Notes under the pieces: model-generated
What the model saw: only the letters and a program-made list of their open reading frames with translations
Database searches by the model: none
Told to the model about the DNA's origin: nothing
Position numbers and translations under genes: made by a program
Shown here: piece by piece, positions 1 to 10,792 of the stretch
Position numbering within the stretch: position 1 is the stretch's first letter
Layout: the number at the start of each line of letters is the position of its first letter
Assembly: GCF_023704175.1 (NCBI RefSeq)
Contig: NZ_CP084530.1
Span: 3,534,001-3,598,000 of the forward strand
Length of the DNA stretch: 64,000 nucleotides
DNA from: Paenibacillus sp. YPG26
GTDB taxonomy: Bacteria > Bacillota > Bacilli > Paenibacillales > Paenibacillaceae
Direction: 5' to 3'

Positions 1-1164
<1,164 letters not shown>

Positions 1165-1704
1165 TTATCTTCGAAAAGACTTTTCAAGGCGTTCCAATTT
1201 GCCGGCAAGGCTTCCGTCATACAGCTTGTCGCCGATGACTACCTTCATACCGCCGAGCAAATCTTTATCGACTACGTTATTAACACGGATTTTCTTATGA
1301 ATCAACTCACCAAATTCCGCGGCAACCTTCTGTTGCTCCTGGTCATTTAACGGGTAAGTTGTGTATACCACGGCGTTAGCAACGCCTAGAGCTTCACTCG
1401 CGATTTTGACATAACTGTCAAGCAAGTCGGACAATACGTCCGATCTTCCACGCTCGATGAGCAGCTTGATTACAGCGATTACCGGTTGGGACAGCTTGCC
1501 TTCAAGGCTGCTGTTGATGATGCTCCATTTGGCTTCTTCAGAAATATTAGGCGAGGTAATAAAATTCACGATATCCTTGTCGGAAGTAAGTGCCTTTACC
1601 GCTGCTGTCAATTCCTGTTCAACTTCAAGCGTGCGGCCATCCTGCGCCGCGGCCTCATAAAGCGCTTTGGCATAGCGTTTGGCTACAACTGTCTCGCGGC
1701 TCAT
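1165..1704 (-). CDS. atpH: ATP synthase F1 subunit delta
   Basis: The 179-residue OSCP/delta subunit links the F1 head to the peripheral b stalk. It opens SRETVVAKRYAKALYEAA, the conserved N-terminal helix of the family, and ends in the usual GGMKVVIGDKLYDGS region that contacts subunit b. Its ATG overlaps the atpF stop as ATGA, so the two are translationally coupled. The length is normal for Bacillales. Confidence 0.97.
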   Translation of the reverse strand: MSRETVVAKRYAKALYEAAAQDGRTLEVEQELTAAVKALTSDKDIVNFITSPNISEEAKWSIINSSLEGKLSQPVIAVIKLLIERGRSDVLSDLLDSYVKIASEALGVANAVVYTTYPLNDQEQQKVAAEFGELIHKKIRVNNVVDKDLLGGMKVVIGDKLYDGSLAGKLERLEKSFRR

Positions 1705-2198
1705 GATCGGCCACCGACTTCTTTGAGGTACTGATCAACCAGTTCTCCCTGCACGCTGTCTTCTTTCACTTCTTTGCCGATCAGCTTGGAAGCAATCTTG
1801 ACGGATGCAACTCCAACTTCGCTGCGAAGCTGCTGCACCGCATTTTCCTTCTCGTTCTGAATCTCACGAACAGCATCATCCTTCAGACGGACAGCTTCGT
1901 TCTTGGCAAGCTCTACGATTTGAGCTGCTTGCTTGCTGCTGGTTTGTTTGGATTGTTCGATAATATCATAAGCATCCTGACGCGCCTGTTGCAGAGCTTG
2001 CTTCTGCTCCTCTACATATGCAGTTGCCTGTTCGCGCGTAGCTTTGGCTTCATCAAGCTGCTGACGAACCAGCTCACGGCGCTGCTCCATAATGGAGAAC
2101 AAGGGACCAAATGCATATTTCTTAAGCAGCAAGTACAGGATTAGAAAAGCGATAAGCGTAATTGCTGTATTTTCCCATACGTAATTCAACCTCGTCAC
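1701..2198 (-). CDS. atpF: ATP synthase F0 subunit b
   Basis: The 165-residue peripheral-stalk subunit has one N-terminal membrane segment (about residues 8-27, ITLIAFLILYLLLKKYAF). A long charged helix rich in Gln, Glu, Lys and Ala follows and dimerises in the stalk. It lies between atpE and atpH and overlaps atpH by four bases. Nothing is unusual in length or sequence. Confidence 0.97.
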   Translation of the reverse strand: MTRLNYVWENTAITLIAFLILYLLLKKYAFGPLFSIMEQRRELVRQQLDEAKATREQATAYVEEQKQALQQARQDAYDIIEQSKQTSSKQAAQIVELAKNEAVRLKDDAVREIQNEKENAVQQLRSEVGVASVKIASKLIGKEVKEDSVQGELVDQYLKEVGGRS

Positions 2199-2314
2199 TC
2201 CTTTCCAAAAGCATCATTCATCTCAGATCGCCCGGTTAAGGGACTATTTAAGAATAAAGAAGGCGGCAGATGGACTTCGCCTTCCCCGCCAAGCTTTGGG
2301 TCGTACAATAATTA

Positions 2315-3424
<1,110 letters not shown>

Positions 3425-3432
<8 letters not shown>

Positions 3433-3838
3433 GTTTTTTCACCCCTTTCTCAGACGCGTCATCTTCTTCCTTTCTAGACTGGATAATACCTGCGAATAGT
3501 AGAAGGAACTGGGAGAAGACCAATCCGCCGACAACCGCGTAGATGTTGAACATCTCGGGCTTCTTAATGGCTATCATGGCAGCTGCCAAAGCAAAGGCGG
3601 CACGGGTGAAGAATCCTAGACCCCGTCGTCGTTGATCCTGGCTTGTAATTCCATCCATAAAACGTCTGACTTTAAGTGCCAAGTAATTGGCGTTCACATA
3701 ACTGACGACAATGCCGAGAGCTATTCCAATCGGAATGGACTTATACTCCTGAAACAACGCTGCCGCAATGAAACATAGAGCAAGAGCGGAGTATGTCGCC
3801 ACCTTCAGTACTCTACGGTATACCCGCAGTTCATCCAT
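3425..3838 (-). CDS. atpI: ATP synthase subunit I
   Basis: This small membrane protein of about 137 residues helps c-ring assembly in Firmicutes. Four hydrophobic segments are visible. The frame extends upstream to 3877, but the ATG at 3838 has GGAGGACAG six bases before it and gives MDELRVYRRVLKVATYS, so it is preferred. It overlaps both neighbours by eight bases, which fits tight translational coupling in the operon. Confidence 0.85.
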
Positions 3839-4115
3839 CGCTGTCCTCCATGACCTTCTTGATAAGATAAATGACACTAACCATGCCGATCACGACGCCG
3901 ATAAGCACGCCAATTCCAGTGCGGATACCTGTCGAGGAACCGCTACCAAAACTATCCCACCAGCTGCCCAGATAATAGCCGGCAACTGTGCACACAGCAA
4001 TGTCAATTCCAATCGCGGACACGAGACCTGCAGCTTTGAGGACGGTACCGGTATTAGCCGGTTTGTCAGAGTCTGAATCAGTTGATTTCTTTGGACTTTT
4101 TGAAGGTTGATCCAT
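3831..4115 (-). CDS. atpZ: AtpZ/AtpI-family membrane protein, first gene of atp operon
   Basis: The 94-residue protein has a charged, Ser/Asp/Lys-rich N-terminus and then two membrane helices (about residues 28-50 and 64-85) in the AtpZ/AtpI arrangement. Family members are reported to take part in ATP synthase assembly or cation handling. It opens the operon, directly behind the putative promoter at 4144-4174, and overlaps atpI. The role is inferred from family and position. Confidence 0.8.
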   Translation of the reverse strand: MDQPSKSPKKSTDSDSDKPANTGTVLKAAGLVSAIGIDIAVCTVAGYYLGSWWDSFGSGSSTGIRTGIGVLIGVVIGMVSVIYLIKKVMEDSDG

Positions 4116-4143
4116 AGCATAACCCGCCTTATAATCCCAGTTT

Positions 4144-4174
4144 ATTTTACTGAAATTAATGAACTTTTGTCAAC
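4144..4174 (-). promoter_or_regulatory. Putative sigma-A promoter of the atp operon
   Basis: On the minus strand there is a perfect TTGACA (4169-4174) and TAAAAT (4144-4149) with a long 19-bp spacer, about 30 bp before the atpZ start. The spacing is not optimal, so confidence is moderate. Confidence 0.5.
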
Positions 4175-4236
4175 GAAGAAATCTTTCACGCTTTAAAGCG
4201 AAAAGAGTACTAATTCCAGCCCTGACAACCCGCAAA

Positions 4237-4257
4237 GCGTACAGTATAACTGTATGC
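4237..4257 (-). terminator. Possible weak terminator between mnaA and atpZ
   Basis: A 9-bp hairpin (GCATACAGT, 3-nt loop, ACTGTACGC on the minus strand) lies 30-50 bp after the mnaA stop and is followed only by TTTG. It may be a weak terminator that still lets some mnaA transcription into the atp operon. Confidence 0.4.
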
Positions 4258-4288
4258 TGTCTATTTCTCGCTCATACTCCATCGGAAA

Positions 4289-5446
4289 TCAATTTATGAA
4301 CATTGTGTGAAAAGCGTCAGGACGCTCATCATTTAGCCCGAAATGGTGACAAATTGCCTTGACGATTCTCTCCGAAGCCTTACCGTCTCCATACGGGTTG
4401 GCAGCCCGGCTCATGGATTCATATAGAGCTTGATCAGACAACAGGACTCTTGTCCGCTCGTATACAGCCTCTTCATCTGTGCCTACCAGCTCCAGGGTTC
4501 CAGCTTCAATTCCTTCTGGGCGTTCGGTGGTATCCCGCAGAACCAGCACCGGAACACCAAAGGAAGGAGCTTCTTCCTGCATTCCGCCCGAGTCGGTCAG
4601 AATCAGATGCGTATGCGGATAGATGTTATGGAAATCAACCACATCCAGCGGGTCGATCAGCTTGATCCGGGGATGGCTGCCCAGGATTTCATAGGCTGGT
4701 TCCCGGACCGCCGGGCTTGGGTGGACCGGATAGACAATCGCGATATCCTCAAATTCATCGGCAATTCTCCGAACCGCTCTAAAGATATTACGGTGGGGCT
4801 CTCCTTGGGACTCCCTGCGGTGTGCCGTCATCAGAATCAATCTCTTACCCTCCGCAAAGTCCAGAACAGGGTGCTTGTAATCCGACTTCACAGTATATTG
4901 AAACACATCCGTAATCGTATTGCCTGTGACATAAATAGTTGAATCATTCTTGTTTTCTTTGCGCAGGTTGCCCGCAGACCAGTCCGTGGGTGCAAAGTGC
5001 ATATCCGCAAGAACTCCGGTCAACTGACGGTTCATCTCCTCCGGGTAAGGGGAGAGCTTGTTCCACGTACGAAGGCCGGCTTCGACATGTCCAACCTGGA
5101 TCTGCTGCAGGAAAGCGGCATAGCTGGCCAGGAAGGTCGTCAACGTGTCACCATGGACAAGCACAATATCCGGCTTCGCCTGGGCGAGCACTTCCTCCAG
5201 GCCTTGCAGTACCCGAATGGTAACCTCGTTCAGCGTCTGGCGTTCTTTCATCACATTCAGGTCATAGTCCGGATTGATCTGGAATACCTCAAGTACCTGA
5301 TCCAGCATCTCACGGTGCTGCGCCGTCACACAGACCACAGATTCTATCTTGTCCGGATGCTTCTGAAGCTCCAGAATAAGCGGAGCCATCTTAATAGCCT
5401 CCGGTCTCACCCCAAAAATCGTCATCACTTTAATCTTGTTGTTCAA
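4289..5446 (-). CDS. mnaA: UDP-N-acetylglucosamine 2-epimerase (non-hydrolysing)
   Basis: This 385-residue cytosolic enzyme interconverts UDP-GlcNAc and UDP-ManNAc for teichoic acid and other envelope polymers. It opens KVMTIFGVRPEAIKMAPLI, the WecB/MnaA signature. It contains GHVEAGLRTW, the HRRES motif of the family, and TDSGGMQEEAPSFGVPVL in the UDP-binding C-terminal half. The start is a TTG at 5446 with AAAGGGG upstream; an ATG at 5425 is a less likely alternative. It lies between upp and the atp operon, an arrangement seen in related Bacillales. Confidence 0.95.
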   Translation of the reverse strand: MNNKIKVMTIFGVRPEAIKMAPLILELQKHPDKIESVVCVTAQHREMLDQVLEVFQINPDYDLNVMKERQTLNEVTIRVLQGLEEVLAQAKPDIVLVHGDTLTTFLASYAAFLQQIQVGHVEAGLRTWNKLSPYPEEMNRQLTGVLADMHFAPTDWSAGNLRKENKNDSTIYVTGNTITDVFQYTVKSDYKHPVLDFAEGKRLILMTAHRRESQGEPHRNIFRAVRRIADEFEDIAIVYPVHPSPAVREPAYEILGSHPRIKLIDPLDVVDFHNIYPHTHLILTDSGGMQEEAPSFGVPVLVLRDTTERPEGIEAGTLELVGTDEEAVYERTRVLLSDQALYESMSRAANPYGDGKASERIVKAICHHFGLNDERPDAFHTMFIN

Positions 5447-5572
5447 AACTGTAACCCCTTTCTATTTGCCTGAGACCGCGCCGGACTTCAGCCAGCGCCG
5501 CTCTTCCTGAAGATAATCGCAAGTAGACTTCCATGTCCTGCGATCATCTCTCGATCATCGTCCTTGAGCAGG

Positions 5573-5593
5573 CCTGCAGCTGAGAGCTGCAGG
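5573..5593 (-). terminator. Hairpin just after upp (weak or no terminator)
   Basis: A perfect 9-bp stem CCTGCAGCT/AGCTGCAGG with a 3-nt loop lies 8 bp past the upp stop. No U-run follows on the minus strand, so it may stabilise mRNA or pause polymerase rather than terminate. Confidence 0.35.
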
Positions 5594-5600
5594 ACCACGG

Positions 5601-6230
5601 CTACTTGGTTCCGTACAAGCGGTCTCCGGCATCTCCCAGACCTGGAATGATGTATCCATGATCGTCGAGGCGTTCATCCATTGCGGCTACATAAATATCC
5701 ACATCCGGGTGAGCATCCTGAACCGCCTTAACCCCCTCTGGAGCCGCGATCAGGTTCATCATCTTGATCTGGGTGCAGCCCCGCTTCTTAAGGGATTCTA
5801 TAGCAGCAATTGCTGAACCTCCGGTTGCCAGCATAGGATCAATAACGATCAGTTCGCGTTCTTGAACATCTGTGGGAAGCTTCACGTAGTACTCAACCGG
5901 CTGCAAAGTCTCAGGGTCACGGAACAAGCCCACATGTCCTACCTTGGCGGCAGGAAGCAGCTTGAGAACGCCATCCAGCATCCCCAGGCCAGCGCGCAGA
6001 ATCGGAATAAGGCCCAGCATACGGCCGGAGATCACCTTCGATTCGGTCTCTGCAACAGGAGTCTGTACAATTATAGATTCGAGCGGCACATCTCTTGTAA
6101 TCTCATAAGCCATCAAAGTGGCGACTTCATCCACCAATTCACGAAAATCCTTCGTGTTCGTACGCATATCGCGGATAAAAGTAAGTTTGTGTTGAATTAA
6201 CGGGTGATCACATATCACTAATTTTCCCAT
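5601..6230 (-). CDS. upp: Uracil phosphoribosyltransferase
   Basis: This 209-residue enzyme salvages uracil by joining it to PRPP to form UMP. The PRPP-binding segment [10 protein letters not shown] and the C-terminal uracil-binding [12 protein letters not shown] are both intact. The ATG at 6230 has GGAGGGA upstream. glyA precedes upp in transcription order, as in Bacillus subtilis. Confidence 0.97.
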   Translation of the reverse strand: MGKLVICDHPLIQHKLTFIRDMRTNTKDFRELVDEVATLMAYEITRDVPLESIIVQTPVAETESKVISGRMLGLIPILRAGLGMLDGVLKLLPAAKVGHVGLFRDPETLQPVEYYVKLPTDVQERELIVIDPMLATGGSAIAAIESLKKRGCTQIKMMNLIAAPEGVKAVQDAHPDVDIYVAAMDERLDDHGYIIPGLGDAGDRLYGTK

Positions 6231-6487
6231 GGCTAGTCCCTCCGGTTATGTTGCTGCTGTGTTCTCCTTAAGAGGCCTGGCCCTGTATACATAAGCTTCT
6301 ATACACTCCAGCTTGTATTATAGCGGCCAAATCCTGTTTATTATATCACTCCCCTGGGGCATTTTCACCTTCAAATGCACCCTTATCAGCCACAAATACC
6401 AGCTTGGACAAAATCATCTGAATTATTACCGGGCTGCCCTCTCCAATAATCCCGCTATCTTAACTTATGCACCTCTATATACAGGAA

Positions 6488-6520
6488 GTGGCCCCTGCAC
6501 TATTGAAGCACAGGAGCCAC
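6488..6520 (-). terminator. Possible glyA terminator
   Basis: A GTGGCTCCTG/CAGGGGCCAC hairpin lies about 20 bp after the glyA stop. The following U-tract is weak. The rest of the glyA-upp gap (6231-6487) shows nothing clear. Confidence 0.4.
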
Positions 6521-6540
6521 CAGAGAATTATAAGGGAGAA

Positions 6541-7788
6541 TTAATACTTCATTTCAGGATAGAGCGGGAAGCGGTCAGTCAAGGCCACAACGCGTGCACG
6601 GGCTTGTTCAAGCACGGCTGAATCCTCAGGGGATTTCAAGGTCAAGGCAATAATCCGTCCGATTTCGACCATAGCTTCTTCATCCATTCCGCGTGAAGTC
6701 GCAGCTGGCGTACCCACACGAATACCGCTCGTTACGAATGGACTTGTAGGATCGAAAGGAATCGCGTTCTTGTTCACGGTAATTCCGATGGAGTCAAGAA
6801 CATGCTCTGCATCCCGTCCGGTAATGTTCAAGCCGCGTGTATCGATCAGCATCAAGTGATTATCCGTTCCGCCAGATACCAGGTTGAGACCTTCCTCAAC
6901 CAAAGTCTCAGCAAGACGCTTCGCATTCTTCACAACGTTCTCAGCATATGTCTTGAATGAAGGCTGCAGCGCTTCGCCCAAAGCGACAGCTTTGGAAGCA
7001 ATAACGTGCATCAAAGGTCCACCTTGAATACCTGGGAACACAGCCTTGTCGATGGCCTGAGCCCAAGCTTTTTTACACAGGATCATGCCGCCGCGTGGAC
7101 CGCGAAGCGTCTTGTGCGTTGTAGTTGTTACGAAATGAGCGTGTGGTACCGGGCTCGGATGAAGACCCGCAGCAACCAGACCCGCGATGTGCGCCATGTC
7201 CACGAAGAACAGCGCGCCTACGTCATTGGCGATCGAAGCGATAGCTTCAAAATCAATAATCCGCGGATACGCGCTCGCACCAGCCACGATCATACGAGGA
7301 CGGTGTTTGAATGCAGCTTTGCGCAGATCGTTATAGTCAATTGTGAAGGAATCTTCCTGAACACCATAAGCTACGAAATTGTACAGCAGTCCCGATGCGT
7401 TAACCGGACTACCGTGAGTCAGGTGACCCCCGTGGGCAAGATTCATACCCAGCACGGTATCTCCAGGCTTAAGCGCAGCCAGATAGACGGCCATGTTGGC
7501 TTGAGCTCCCGAGTGAGGTTGAACATTCGCATGCTCCGCGCCGAACAATTCTTTCGCACGGTCACGAGCGATGTCTTCTACAATGTCAACATGCTCACAG
7601 CCGCCATAGAAGCGTTTGCCAGGGTAACCTTCAGCGTATTTGTTCGTCAGTACGGAGCCAAGGGCCTCCATAACTGCTTCACTTACAATGTTCTCGGAGG
7701 CAATCAGCTCAATGTTGTTGCGCTGACGCTTAAGCTCCAGATTCATCGCCTCAAGTACTGCCGGATCTTGCTTTCTCAAATTTTCCAT
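6541..7788 (-). CDS. glyA: Serine hydroxymethyltransferase
   Basis: This 415-residue PLP enzyme converts serine and tetrahydrofolate to glycine and 5,10-methylene-THF. The PLP lysine is in [14 protein letters not shown], and [11 protein letters not shown] and [13 protein letters not shown] are conserved family blocks. An ATG three codons upstream (7797) has AGAGG abutting it. The ATG at 7788 has the same AGAGG at 9-nt spacing, so it was chosen. It sits in the conserved ywlG-glyA-upp order. Confidence 0.97.
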   Translation of the reverse strand: MENLRKQDPAVLEAMNLELKRQRNNIELIASENIVSEAVMEALGSVLTNKYAEGYPGKRFYGGCEHVDIVEDIARDRAKELFGAEHANVQPHSGAQANMAVYLAALKPGDTVLGMNLAHGGHLTHGSPVNASGLLYNFVAYGVQEDSFTIDYNDLRKAAFKHRPRMIVAGASAYPRIIDFEAIASIANDVGALFFVDMAHIAGLVAAGLHPSPVPHAHFVTTTTHKTLRGPRGGMILCKKAWAQAIDKAVFPGIQGGPLMHVIASKAVALGEALQPSFKTYAENVVKNAKRLAETLVEEGLNLVSGGTDNHLMLIDTRGLNITGRDAEHVLDSIGITVNKNAIPFDPTSPFVTSGIRVGTPAATSRGMDEEAMVEIGRIIALTLKSPEDSAVLEQARARVVALTDRFPLYPEMKY

Positions 7789-7858
7789 GTTCGTCATCCT
7801 CTCATACTTAATAATAAATAAGTTGAATTACCAGCTTAAGCTCAACTTATACAGTTGA

Positions 7859-8446
7859 TTAATCACACAGATTGGAGTCCTGCACGTGCGGCAGAACGTA
7901 GACGGCTCTCTCGCCGCCAATCAGCTTCGGACGGCTCCAGGCCGCATTCACCCGCGCTTCCCCTACATACCGGATGGAAGGGCGGAAAGGTACAGCAACC
8001 CGGCGCAGATGCATACCGATCATCGTCTCGCCGATATCAATCCCGGCATGAGCCTCGATGGTCTCGGCAAGGCAGGGATCCTTCAGCCGGCTGTAAGCAC
8101 CGGCCGCCATGGATCCGCCTGCTTTGGGTACCGGAACCGCACTGACTTCGGTCAGGTTCAGACGTTCGAGCAGATCGCGTTCAAGAACAAGCGCCCGGTT
8201 AAGATGCTCGCAGCACTGAAACACAAGCTCGAAGCCATACCTTGCCCTTACCTGCTCCAGCCCCTCATACAGCTCTGCTGCGATATGCTCGGCCCCATGG
8301 GTGCCGATCCGCTTGCCCGCTACCTCGCTGGTGCTAACTCCGGCTACTACGATCTTGCCAGGTCCAAGCCCCGCCGCTTCCGCGAGATCAGACAATACGA
8401 TTGCCGCTTGTTCCCGGATGGACAGCGCTTCATTGCCTTCATTCAT
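7859..8446 (-). CDS. ywlG: YwlG/UPF0340 family protein
   Basis: The 195-residue conserved protein belongs to the DUF436 (TIGR01440) family, usually found beside glyA. Recognisable segments are VVAGVSTSEVAGKRIG near the N-terminus, FQCCEHLNRALVLE and AGIDIGETMIGMHLRRVAVP. The biochemical function is not established. A GGGAGG ribosome site precedes the start. In B. subtilis rpiB lies between ywlE and ywlG; here that interval has no gene. Confidence 0.9.
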   Translation of the reverse strand: MNEGNEALSIREQAAIVLSDLAEAAGLGPGKIVVAGVSTSEVAGKRIGTHGAEHIAAELYEGLEQVRARYGFELVFQCCEHLNRALVLERDLLERLNLTEVSAVPVPKAGGSMAAGAYSRLKDPCLAETIEAHAGIDIGETMIGMHLRRVAVPFRPSIRYVGEARVNAAWSRPKLIGGERAVYVLPHVQDSNLCD

Positions 8447-8599
8447 TCACACATTCCTCCCATTCCAATCACAGGTACAAAGAGTACGATCCAGGCGGTA
8501 CAAATCGTGAACCGAATCCGCAGGAATCAACATCCTTCCCGCTCACAACGCCCTTATTATACCTAAAAACCGACAAGAAATCGAAAGAAGGAATGAAAA

Positions 8600-8637
8600 A
8601 AAGAGCAGTACGCATCAAAAAAACGCGTGTGCTCTTT
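8600..8637 (-). terminator. Rho-independent terminator after ywlE
   Basis: The AAAGAGCA/TGCTCTTT stem with an inner ACGC/GCGT pairing is followed on the minus strand by a run of seven Ts. It ends ywlE transcription. The remaining 8447-8760 gap holds no other recognised feature, and no rpiB remnant was seen. Confidence 0.75.
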
Positions 8638-8761
8638 GCCCAGGCGACCGGCCGTATACTCCGATGCTCCATCGTGGTTAGCCCACTCTCGTCGCCAGTC
8701 ACATCGGATCTGCAATTTTCAACTTCATCATATAGCAATCACAATTGCTTTGCAAGCCAAA

Positions 8762-9346
8762 TTAATGAGACTTCCGCTGCTTCAGTATATCGATCAGCTT
8801 GTCCAGTGCAGTCCGAATCTCAGCTGCTGTGCGGTCATAGTCCTCTCTCGTACCGCCAAAGGGATCTGATATATCATATACCGGTATTCTCTGCCGGAGT
8901 TCAATCATCCGCTGGCTATCCGCCGCGCTCATCTGCTGTCCCAAAGACATCTGCAGTTCTCTTGCTGCGAGATGACCATCCAGTTCCCGGATATCCGCCA
9001 GTACCTGTTCGTCATCCTCCACATACTCCTTAAGAGTGAAGGTCTTCCCCGCTGTTCCCGGAAAATACTGAATAACCTGTCTCTTATGTCCCTGAGTTAG
9101 GGTCAGAATCAGATCTGCCCATTCCGTCAGCTCCGCCCGCAGGGCCGTGGAGGTCATAAGATCTTCAATCTGGTTCTCTCTCAGCACAGCCTCCGCATGA
9201 TAGGAGATCTGTACTCCGTCCGCCGCTGACACCCCGGCGGAACGGACCTCAACATCTACGCCGTGTTCCTTGGCAAGCTTGCGCAGCATGCCCTCAGCCA
9301 TCGGGCTGCGGCACGTATTTCCTGTACATACAAACAAAATCCGCAT
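8762..9346 (-). CDS. ywlE: Protein-arginine phosphatase YwlE
   Basis: This 194-residue member of the low-molecular-weight phosphatase fold has P-loop CTGNTCRS at the N-terminus and DPFGGT (general-acid Asp) near residue 150. Threonine in the loop, instead of the Ile/Leu of tyrosine phosphatases, is the known marker of arginine-phosphate specificity, which opposes McsB-marked degradation by ClpCP. A second enzyme of the fold at 48325-48798 has CLGNICRS, so both specificities are encoded here. The C-terminus is about 40 residues longer than in B. subtilis YwlE. Confidence 0.92.
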   Translation of the reverse strand: MRILFVCTGNTCRSPMAEGMLRKLAKEHGVDVEVRSAGVSAADGVQISYHAEAVLRENQIEDLMTSTALRAELTEWADLILTLTQGHKRQVIQYFPGTAGKTFTLKEYVEDDEQVLADIRELDGHLAARELQMSLGQQMSAADSQRMIELRQRIPVYDISDPFGGTREDYDRTAAEIRTALDKLIDILKQRKSH

Positions 9347-9405
9347 ACCTGTGTCTTCACCTCCGGTAACTCTCTAGCTCCAAGCCTCTATTGTCTACTA
9401 TTGTA

Positions 9406-9966
9406 TCAAAAGATAAACATCAGTCCAAATGCAAGAAGCACAGCGCCGCCCGCCGCTTCCCCGTAATCGCCAAGACTATGGCTTACCTTGCGCCCCAGCA
9501 TAAGACCCAGTACAGACATCAAGCCGCCAAAGAAGCCAAAAGCCAGCACAGTAAGCGCCAGATTGCTATGGAACATTCCCAGCGAGACACCGACCGAGAA
9601 GGAGTCAACACTCACACTCATAGCGAAGAGCAGCACCCCAACAAGCGTCCGGGGATTCACAGTCTGCATCCCGCCTCCCCGCCAGGAGCTTATGATCATA
9701 TGCCCTCCAAGCAGCACGAGCAGTCCTCCAGAGACATACCCGGCTACCTGACCCAGCAGCATCCCCAGGTATTCCCCGGTAAAAATACCCAGCAGCGGCA
9801 TAAGAATATGAAACAGCGCGATGACCGCGCTGATCCGCAGGACCTCGCGCAGGCGCACCCCCTTCATGCCGATGCCTATTCCCAATGAAAAAGCGTCCAT
9901 TCCCAAGGCCGCTGCCATCATTACGATTGTCGCCAGCTCACCAAGCTGTTCGCCTGCTTCCAACAT
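9406..9966 (-). CDS. mntP: Manganese efflux pump MntP
   Basis: The 186-residue membrane protein has six predicted helices in two repeats. The paired signatures AAALGMDAFSLGIGIGM and SVSVDSFSVGVSLGM carry the conserved Asp residues of MntP. It exports Mn2+ from the cytoplasm. The ATG at 9966 follows GGGGGAA. The gene sits at the B. subtilis ywlD position, 60 bp before ywlE. I found no yybP-ykoY-like riboswitch, but a palindrome array lies directly upstream at 9991-10163. Confidence 0.93.
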   Translation of the reverse strand: MLEAGEQLGELATIVMMAAALGMDAFSLGIGIGMKGVRLREVLRISAVIALFHILMPLLGIFTGEYLGMLLGQVAGYVSGGLLVLLGGHMIISSWRGGGMQTVNPRTLVGVLLFAMSVSVDSFSVGVSLGMFHSNLALTVLAFGFFGGLMSVLGLMLGRKVSHSLGDYGEAAGGAVLLAFGLMFIF

Positions 9967-9990
9967 TCATTATTCCCCCATGTCCGCGAC

Positions 9991-10163
9991 TCCGTTTGGT
10001 CGGAATTTGCGAGCTAGATTACGGTGTGCATTTCCGTCTTGACGGAAATTGCACCTGGAACTCGTTGCACATTTCCGTCTTGACGGAAATTGCGAACTTC
10101 ACTTCGTCGCATATTTCCGTCTTGACGGAAAATGCGAACTCACTTCGTCGCATATTTCCGTCT
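9991..10163. repeat. Tandem array of about 41-bp palindromic units
   Basis: Three exact copies of the palindrome TTTCCGTCTTGACGGAAA start at 10031, 10072 and 10114. A half copy starts at 10155 and a degenerate copy lies near 9991. The period is 41-42 bp. The spacers are themselves inverted (TGCGA...TCGCA, or TGCA...TGCA), so each GACGGAAA...TTTCCGTC interval can fold into a long hairpin. The array lies between the divergent mntP and DUF2269 genes. Confidence 0.85.
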
Positions 10164-10297
10164 CTAGAATCAAATTATGCGGACAAGGCAGGGTTCATGA
10201 CAGCTTATCCTTTTACGGGGGCAGGCATGAATCTCGTGTATGGACAGTAAGTATGGAGTACAGGCATAGCATAGATTTTTAGAGGGGAGAGAGCAAA

Positions 10298-10750
10298 ATG
10301 GAGGCAATGGAAACCACTCTCGTGCTTATCCATGTTCTGGCGGCAATCATCGGCATCGGGCCAGCCTTTGTACTGCCAGTTATCACACAATCCGCCAAGA
10401 CAAGCAGTCAGCTGAAGTTCGCCTATCAGCTGAACGACAAGATCAACAAGTACCCGAAGGCCGCCGGAATCACCCTGCTGGTTACCGGCATTCTCCTTAT
10501 GCTTCTTGATCACACGGGATTCACCAAAATGTGGCTCAATATCAGTCTCGTCCTATTTGTCCTTATCGAAATTCTGATTATCGGGTTCCTTGACCCCGCT
10601 ATGAAGCGGGCCGCCCATTTAATCAGGCAGCACAAAGAGGAAGGTATCCCTGAAGACTACCTCCCCTTGGCCAGCAAAATTAACGCTCTGAACCGGATTG
10701 TCCAGGTCCTTACCGTGCTGGTCATCATGCTAATGGTGATCCGCCCTTAA
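10298..10750 (+). CDS. DUF2269-family membrane protein
   Basis: The 150-residue predicted membrane protein has about four helices (residues 6-28, 55-72, 77-97 and 130-148). The opening TLVLIHVLAAIIGIGPAFVLPVI resembles DUF2269 proteins, which keep an early His in helix 1. The function is unknown. The start has GAGGGGAGAG upstream. It is the only plus-strand gene in the first 30 kb and is divergent from mntP across the palindrome array. Confidence 0.7.
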   Translation: MEAMETTLVLIHVLAAIIGIGPAFVLPVITQSAKTSSQLKFAYQLNDKINKYPKAAGITLLVTGILLMLLDHTGFTKMWLNISLVLFVLIEILIIGFLDPAMKRAAHLIRQHKEEGIPEDYLPLASKINALNRIVQVLTVLVIMLMVIRP

Positions 10751-10792
10751 GCACGAACACGGGCCCGGCATTCCTGCTGAACCCGCACTCTC

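Noticed and set aside
9991..10163. CRISPR array
   Set aside because: The repeats are 18-bp palindromes with near-identical 23-bp spacers; a CRISPR needs unique spacers, and no cas genes are nearby.
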